Made by a program: the position numbers and the translations under genes. The notes beneath the pieces are model-generated. The model was given only the letters and a program-made list of their open reading frames with translations, was not told the origin of the DNA and made no database searches. A stretch of DNA of 64,000 nt from Chloroflexota bacterium (GTDB lineage: Bacteria > Chloroflexota > Anaerolineae > Aggregatilineales > Phototrophicaceae): positions 1 through 64,000 of the forward strand of contig JAPOYS010000148.1 of NCBI GenBank assembly GCA_026706455.1, written 5' to 3'. The first letter of the stretch is position 1. Each line of letters begins with the position of its first letter. Below, piece by piece: positions 59,934 through 64,000 of the stretch.

Positions 59934-60868
59934 GCGAGTTGGATTCAATATTCAACGATGATTGGGGCGCCGATCATCGCTCGGGTTTGGTCGCCGTGGT
60001 CGGGAAGCCCAATGTTGGCAAGTCGACGCTGATCAACGCGATCATTGGCCAGAAGATCGCCATCGTCAGCGCCAAGCCGCAAACGACGCGGCAGCGCCAG
60101 TTGGGCATCTACACCAGCCCCGAGGCGCAGATGCTGTTTATCGACACGCCGGGGATTCACCAGCCCAAGACCCGTCTGGGACATTACATGATCGGCGTGG
60201 CGCACGACGCCTTGAAAGATGCCGATGTCATACTGTGGATACTGGACGCCTCCGAGCCGCCGACGGAGGACGATCGCAATATCGCGCGGCTGCTGGCTCA
60301 GATTACGCCGAAGACGCCGAGGGTCCTGGCTCTGAACAAGATTGACCTGGTTGCCTCTCAGCCCGGGTTGGACGCATTTCTGTCGCTGTGCGGGCGCCAG
60401 CGCGCGCTGCTCACCAGCGCCAAAGAAGGGCGCGGCCTGTCGGACTTGCTGAACTGCCTGATCTCGCTTATGCCGCTGGGGCCGCGCTACTATCCGGCCG
60501 ATCAACTGAGCGAGACCAATCTTCGCTTCATGGCGGCCGAGATCATTCGCGAGCAGATCATTGAGTTGACGAGCGACGAGATACCGCATTCCGTCGCTGT
60601 GCTCATCAATCGATTTCGCGAAAGACCGGATATCACTCATATCGAGGCGTTCATATATGTCGAGCGCGGCTCGCAAAAGGGCATTATCATCGGCAAGCGC
60701 GGGAGCATGATCAAGCAGATAGGCGTAGCGGCGCGCGCCCAACTGCAGGAATTGCTGGACACGCAGGTGCATTTGGAGACGCGCGTGAAAGTGCAGAAGA
60801 ACTGGCGCAGCAATGAAGAATTCATGCGGCGAGCGGGTTACCGAAGCCCGAAACGAGGCCGCAGCTAG
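59930..60868 (+). CDS. era: GTPase Era
   Basis: A 312-residue ribosome-assembly GTPase that binds the 3' end of 16S rRNA. It has G1 GKPNVGKS (25-32), G2 in KPQTTRQRQLGIY, G3 DTPGIHQPK, G4 NKID and G5 TSAKEGRG. The C-terminal KH domain contains GIIIGKRGSMIKQIGVAAR and ends near RRAGYRS. A short N-terminal extension (DSIFNDDWGADHRS) precedes the G domain. It overlaps the preceding gene by ATGA and shares CTAG (60865-60868) with the stop of convergent ribF. Confidence 0.97.
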   Translation: MSELDSIFNDDWGADHRSGLVAVVGKPNVGKSTLINAIIGQKIAIVSAKPQTTRQRQLGIYTSPEAQMLFIDTPGIHQPKTRLGHYMIGVAHDALKDADVILWILDASEPPTEDDRNIARLLAQITPKTPRVLALNKIDLVASQPGLDAFLSLCGRQRALLTSAKEGRGLSDLLNCLISLMPLGPRYYPADQLSETNLRFMAAEIIREQIIELTSDEIPHSVAVLINRFRERPDITHIEAFIYVERGSQKGIIIGKRGSMIKQIGVAARAQLQELLDTQVHLETRVKVQKNWRSNEEFMRRAGYRSPKRGRS

Positions 60869-61803
60869 CCGGCGCCTTCTGGTTGCAGACTGCGCCGCGT
60901 CGCCTCGATATCGGTTTGAATCTGCTCCCTTAGTTCTGCCAGTCCGCTGAATTTTCGCTCCGCGCGCAGGCGTTTCTCGAATCGCAGCTCCATTCTTTCC
61001 CCATAGATTTCACGATCAAAGTCCAGCAAATGCGCCTCGATCGTGAGCTGGTCGCCGGCGAAAGTAGGGCGCCTGCCGATATTGGTCGCCGCCCGAAAGG
61101 ACTCGCTGCCGAGACGCGCCCAAGTCGCGTAGACGCCATGCGCCGGGATGATCTGCTCGCGCCAGACCTTGAGATTTGCCGTCGGCGCGCCGATGGTCCG
61201 CCCGCGCTGTTCGCCGCGAACCACCTGGCCTTCCATGGCGAATGCCCGCCCCAGCATCGCCTTTGCCGCTTGCATATTGCCCTTGCGGATGTGGTCCCGA
61301 ATGCGCGAGCTACGGATCAACTGCCCGCTGGATTCAGCCGCGATTAGCTCCATCGCAGTCACGCGGAAGCCGCGCTTTTCGCCTTGCGCCCGCAAGTATT
61401 TGATATCGCCTTCACGCTCGAAGCCCAGCGCGAAATCTTCGCCGACCCACAACTCTCTTATCCGCAGACGGTCAACGAGTTCATCAATGAAGGCCGCGGC
61501 CCGCTGCTTGCGCGTCTCATCCGTAAACGGATGGGTAATCACGGTGTCCAGGCCATGACGAAGCAGCAATTCGGCGCGCCGCTCGGGCGTCGTCAGATAA
61601 TAGCGCTTCGTGACTTGCTCAAGAACCGTGTCGGGATGCGGATAAAATGTGAGCGCGACTGACCGCCGGTTCGAGGCGCGCGCCTGTGTGACCAGACGCT
61701 GAATCAACTGCTGGTGGCCCAGATGCACGCCGTCGAAAACGCCGATGGTCAGAATCGATTCGGCATCGAGATTGGCCTCGCTCAAATTGCGCAAGTGGGT
61801 CAT
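60865..61803 (-). CDS. ribF: Bifunctional riboflavin kinase / FAD synthetase RibF
   Basis: A 312-residue enzyme making FMN and then FAD. The N-terminal nucleotidyltransferase domain has GVFDGVHLGHQQLI (22-35), WVGEDFALG and SSRIRDHIRKG; the C-terminal kinase has GRTIGAPTANLKV and NIGRRPTF, with the nucleophilic Glu in EAHLLDFD. It ends the minus-strand rbfA-nrnA-truB-ribF operon, 36 bases after truB, and meets era tail to tail. Confidence 0.95.
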   Translation of the reverse strand: MTHLRNLSEANLDAESILTIGVFDGVHLGHQQLIQRLVTQARASNRRSVALTFYPHPDTVLEQVTKRYYLTTPERRAELLLRHGLDTVITHPFTDETRKQRAAAFIDELVDRLRIRELWVGEDFALGFEREGDIKYLRAQGEKRGFRVTAMELIAAESSGQLIRSSRIRDHIRKGNMQAAKAMLGRAFAMEGQVVRGEQRGRTIGAPTANLKVWREQIIPAHGVYATWARLGSESFRAATNIGRRPTFAGDQLTIEAHLLDFDREIYGERMELRFEKRLRAERKFSGLAELREQIQTDIEATRRSLQPEGAG

Positions 61804-61839
61804 CGTCAGCGCTCGCAGAATCGCCTCGCAGCCATTTTA

Positions 61840-62742
61840 TCAGGACTGGCGGGAGAATACCTTGCGCGGTTTCCAGCGTTGACCGTGCGCTTCCAGAATC
61901 GCGACCAGCTGTCGATCCGCGTCAAAGGCGAAGACGAGGCGCTCGTCGGTATCCGTCTTTCGTTCGATGAAGCGGCCCTGGCGCAAGCGCGCCGCATCGT
62001 CAGCCTCCAGTATTGTGCGGGGAAATTGGCTGAGCGCGTCATAAGGCGGCACGATGCCTCCCAGCCAATCGTCGCCGCCCGCAGTGATTGCATCCAGGGC
62101 GAGGCTGTCCTCAAGCTTGAACAGGCCGCTGGCTGTGCGTGTCAGGCTCTTCAAATAGCCGCCAACGCCAAGAGCCGCGCCCATGTCATTGGCGATGCTG
62201 CGGATGTAGGTCCCAGCGCCGCATTCAATTTCCAAATCGGCCACCGGCTGGCGCCAAGCCAGAAGCTTGATCGCGTGTATTGTGACCCGGCGCGGCTCTC
62301 GCTCGATCGTCCGCCCTTGCCGCGCCAGCTCGTAGAGCTTGCGGCCGCCGACTTTGATCGCGCTGTGCATTGGCGGGACCTGCTCAATCTCGCCAATGAA
62401 GTCCTGCATAACGCGCTGCGCATCGGCGCGTTGAATATGATCGGCGCTCTTGCGTTCGAGGAATTCGCCGGCTGCGTCGTAGGTTGTGGTGGCGGCGCCG
62501 AATTCAATCGTGGCGCGGTAGACCTTTCGCCCGCGCATGACGTATTCGCTGAGGCGTGTCGCGGCGCCAAGACAGATGACCAGCACGCCATCAGCCAGCG
62601 GATCGAGTGTGCCGGCGTGCCCAACTTTTGTTGATCCAGCGAGCGATCGGCAGCGGCGCCGCACCTGAGCCACAACGTCATGACTGGTCAGATTCAAAGG
62701 CTTGTTGACGTTCAGGAAGCCGACGGGCTGGGTTTCAGGCAA
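61840..62742 (-). CDS. truB: tRNA pseudouridine-55 synthase TruB
   Basis: A 300-residue synthase that makes pseudouridine 55 in the T-loop of tRNA. GFLNVNKPLNLTSHDVV (8-24), the catalytic Asp in GHAGTLDPLADGVLVICLG and ECGAGTYIRSIANDMG are intact. The start is TTG 62742, overlapping the end of nrnA by eight bases. The order rbfA-nrnA-truB-ribF is widely conserved. Confidence 0.95.
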   Translation of the reverse strand: MPETQPVGFLNVNKPLNLTSHDVVAQVRRRCRSLAGSTKVGHAGTLDPLADGVLVICLGAATRLSEYVMRGRKVYRATIEFGAATTTYDAAGEFLERKSADHIQRADAQRVMQDFIGEIEQVPPMHSAIKVGGRKLYELARQGRTIEREPRRVTIHAIKLLAWRQPVADLEIECGAGTYIRSIANDMGAALGVGGYLKSLTRTASGLFKLEDSLALDAITAGGDDWLGGIVPPYDALSQFPRTILEADDAARLRQGRFIERKTDTDERLVFAFDADRQLVAILEAHGQRWKPRKVFSRQS

Positions 62743-63742
62743 GCGAGGCAGCCCCTTCCGCGATTGCCCGATGCGCTAGCGGCAGCACGGCCGTCTGCGC
62801 TTGCTGCAAGCTGCCGTCCAGCGTGCAGCCGGAGGCCAAGGTGTGACCGCCGCCGCCGAGTTGATAAGCCAGGCTGGCGACATCGTAGCCAGGCTTCGCC
62901 CGAAAGCCGATCTCAACCTTATTGTCCGGCAGCTCTTTAAATACCACCGAAACTTTAGCCTGGTCCACAGTTATCAGGTAACTGACTAAGCCGCCGTCGC
63001 CGGTTGTTGCCAAGCCGGCTTGGCGCAGATCTCGCTGCCGAATCGTCGCGTAAATCAGGCCGCGTTTCAGCCGTACGGACGGGAGCGCCAGTTTCCAGAG
63101 CGCCACTTCGGCGAACGAGCGTCGATTGAGCGTTTGCGCCATGATGACCGGCAGCGGCGCGCCTTTGCTCATTAGCGTTTGCGCAATCTCAAGCGTGCGG
63201 CTGTTGGTGGCGCTGATGCGGAACCCTTGCGTATCGGTAACCAAGCCGGTAAGCAAGGCGAAGGCGGGGTCCGGCGACAGATCGGCTCCAATATAGTCGA
63301 TGAAGTCGTAGACGATTTCGACCGCGGCGACCGCTTCGGGGACAATCAGATGAATGTCGCCGAAGCGCGTATTCGTCGGGTGGTGATCCAGATTGATGAC
63401 CGTTGAGGAATTCGCCATGCCATAGGCGCCGACCTGGCCGATTCGCTCAAGATCGCTGGAATCCAAGCTGATCATAAGATCGTAATGACCCGAGTCCAGT
63501 TGGGGCAGGACAGTGTCGCTTTGAGGAATGAAGCGCAGATCAGGCGGGACGCCATCATCGATCGCTAGGGTGACGGCTTTCCCGGCTTCGCGCAACGGTC
63601 CGGCCAAGCCTAAGAGGGATCCAACCGCGTCGCCATCGGGCGCGATGTGAGAAACTAGCAGCACCGTCTCGGCGGCTTCGACGGCTTCGCGCGCCGTTTG
63701 CCACGCAGGCTCAGCTTGCCGCGTTGTCTTCACTGCGCTCAT
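62735..63742 (-). CDS. nrnA: DHH-family oligoribonuclease / pAp phosphatase NrnA
   Basis: A 335-residue DHH/DHHA1 phosphoesterase that degrades very short RNAs and 3'-phosphoadenosine 5'-phosphate. Motifs SHIAPDGDAVGSLLGL, SLDSSDLERIG, NLDHHPTNTRFG (DHH) and LTGLVTDTQGF lie in the first domain; the DHHA1 glycine loop is LGGGGHTLASGC. ATG 63742 is chosen (ATG 63745 is adjacent); it overlaps rbfA by 32 bases, while an upstream frame to 63868 lies wholly within rbfA. pAp disposal would matter for the PAPS-using sulfotransferase at 48012, an inferred link. Confidence 0.92.
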   Translation of the reverse strand: MSAVKTTRQAEPAWQTAREAVEAAETVLLVSHIAPDGDAVGSLLGLAGPLREAGKAVTLAIDDGVPPDLRFIPQSDTVLPQLDSGHYDLMISLDSSDLERIGQVGAYGMANSSTVINLDHHPTNTRFGDIHLIVPEAVAAVEIVYDFIDYIGADLSPDPAFALLTGLVTDTQGFRISATNSRTLEIAQTLMSKGAPLPVIMAQTLNRRSFAEVALWKLALPSVRLKRGLIYATIRQRDLRQAGLATTGDGGLVSYLITVDQAKVSVVFKELPDNKVEIGFRAKPGYDVASLAYQLGGGGHTLASGCTLDGSLQQAQTAVLPLAHRAIAEGAASLA

Positions 63743-64000
63743 CATTTCCAGCTTCGGCCGGGATATCGAGCTTGGAAAGGATACCGTGTATGTGATCGGC
63801 CTGCGCCAGAGCGCTGTCCCAATAGAAGTGAAGCTCCGGCGTGTTGCGCAGGCGTACGCGTTTGCCAACCTCGCGGCGCAAGAAACCGCCGGCGCGTCTC
63901 AAGCCCTGCATCACTTCCGGCTGGCGGCCCTCGTCGCCCAGCGCGCTGACGTAGACTTTGGCGACCATTAGCTCGGGATCGAGGCTGACTTCCGTCACGG
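63711..64000 (-). CDS. rbfA: Ribosome-binding factor A, 5' end beyond the window
   Basis: The C-terminal 96 or so residues of RbfA, a 30S maturation factor. VTEVSLDPELMVAKVYVSALG matches the family's central strand, here residues 1-21 of the visible part, and RLRNTPELHFYWDSAL the KH-like end. The first 25-30 residues (the RRVERVAELI region of the family) would lie past base 64000, so the gene is partial only because of the window edge. It heads the visible part of the rbfA-nrnA-truB-ribF operon, which in many bacteria is preceded by infB. Confidence 0.92.
   Translation of the reverse strand, partial: VTEVSLDPELMVAKVYVSALGDEGRQPEVMQGLRRAGGFLRREVGKRVRLRNTPELHFYWDSALAQADHIHGILSKLDIPAEAGNDERSEDNAAS

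Noticed and set aside
61714..62634. Long plus-strand open frame (306 codons)
   Set aside because: Antisense to ribF and truB, both complete; a shadow of GC-rich codon usage.
1..64000. CRISPR array, integrated phage or insertion sequence
   Set aside because: No regularly spaced direct repeats, cas genes, integrase, phage structural genes or transposase were found; the only repeats are the small fold-back elements.

Overview
The window reads as a compact, GC-rich stretch of bacterial chromosome. It carries 55 protein-coding genes (one cut by the right edge), one tRNA gene, and no transposase, prophage, CRISPR or plasmid gene. The set of housekeeping genes (rplS, gltX, mreBCD with a class B PBP and RodA, minCDE, tilS, mutS, recJ, fmt, era, ribF, truB, rbfA), the Pro/Thr-rich LysM lipoprotein, the GAF/PAS kinases, the DUF1385 protein and frequent GTG/TTG starts together suggest a member of the Chloroflexota (Anaerolineae-like). 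That placement is inference from gene content; no rRNA is present to confirm it.

Layout. Positions 1-14100 are accessory metabolism and transport: an SDR oxidoreductase, an amidase and a lactate-permease-type carrier face a ThDP enzyme. These are followed by an aminotransferase, a TSUP permease, a methyltransferase, a B3/4-domain protein with an MFS carrier, a fluoride channel, UppP, a LysM lipoprotein and ribosomal protein L19. Positions 14100-18000 hold an AlbA-type regulator diverging from two membrane proteins across a palindromic promoter. Positions 18044-29168 are the best-defined unit: on the minus strand run mreB, mreC, mreD, mrdA (PBP2), a polytopic membrane protein, minC, minD, minE, rodA and gltX, followed by a separately promoted tRNA-Gln(CTG). 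This places wall elongation, septum placement and Glu/Gln-tRNA charging in one block. tilS diverges from mreB.

Positions 30884-45252 are accessory and regulatory: an orphan OmpR-type regulator with Glu in place of the phospho-acceptor Asp, an esterase-CapA fusion, a Clp/Hsp100 protein whose first AAA module has lost its catalytic residues, a phosphohexomutase, a methyltransferase, secreted and membrane proteins of unknown role, a secreted glycoside hydrolase, a GAF-PAS histidine kinase and a ROK kinase that lacks the usual zinc cysteines. Positions 45408-56921 hold mutS with a coupled sulfotransferase, two paralogous GT-C-like membrane proteins behind a DUF1385 protein, recJ, and fmt with a MATE exporter. 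Positions 57044-64000 hold a PspC protein, malate dehydrogenase, a histidine phosphatase, era, and the rbfA-nrnA-truB-ribF operon.

Genes are packed tightly: ATGA/GTGA overlaps, start codons touching stop codons, and three convergent pairs that overlap at their ends. The most unusual items are the Hsp100 protein with a dead first ATPase, the Asp-to-Glu response regulator, the esterase-CapA fusion, a family of nested inverted-repeat elements bounded by TGTARGGGCG-type ends, the extended MinE, and the gltX/tRNA-Gln pairing.
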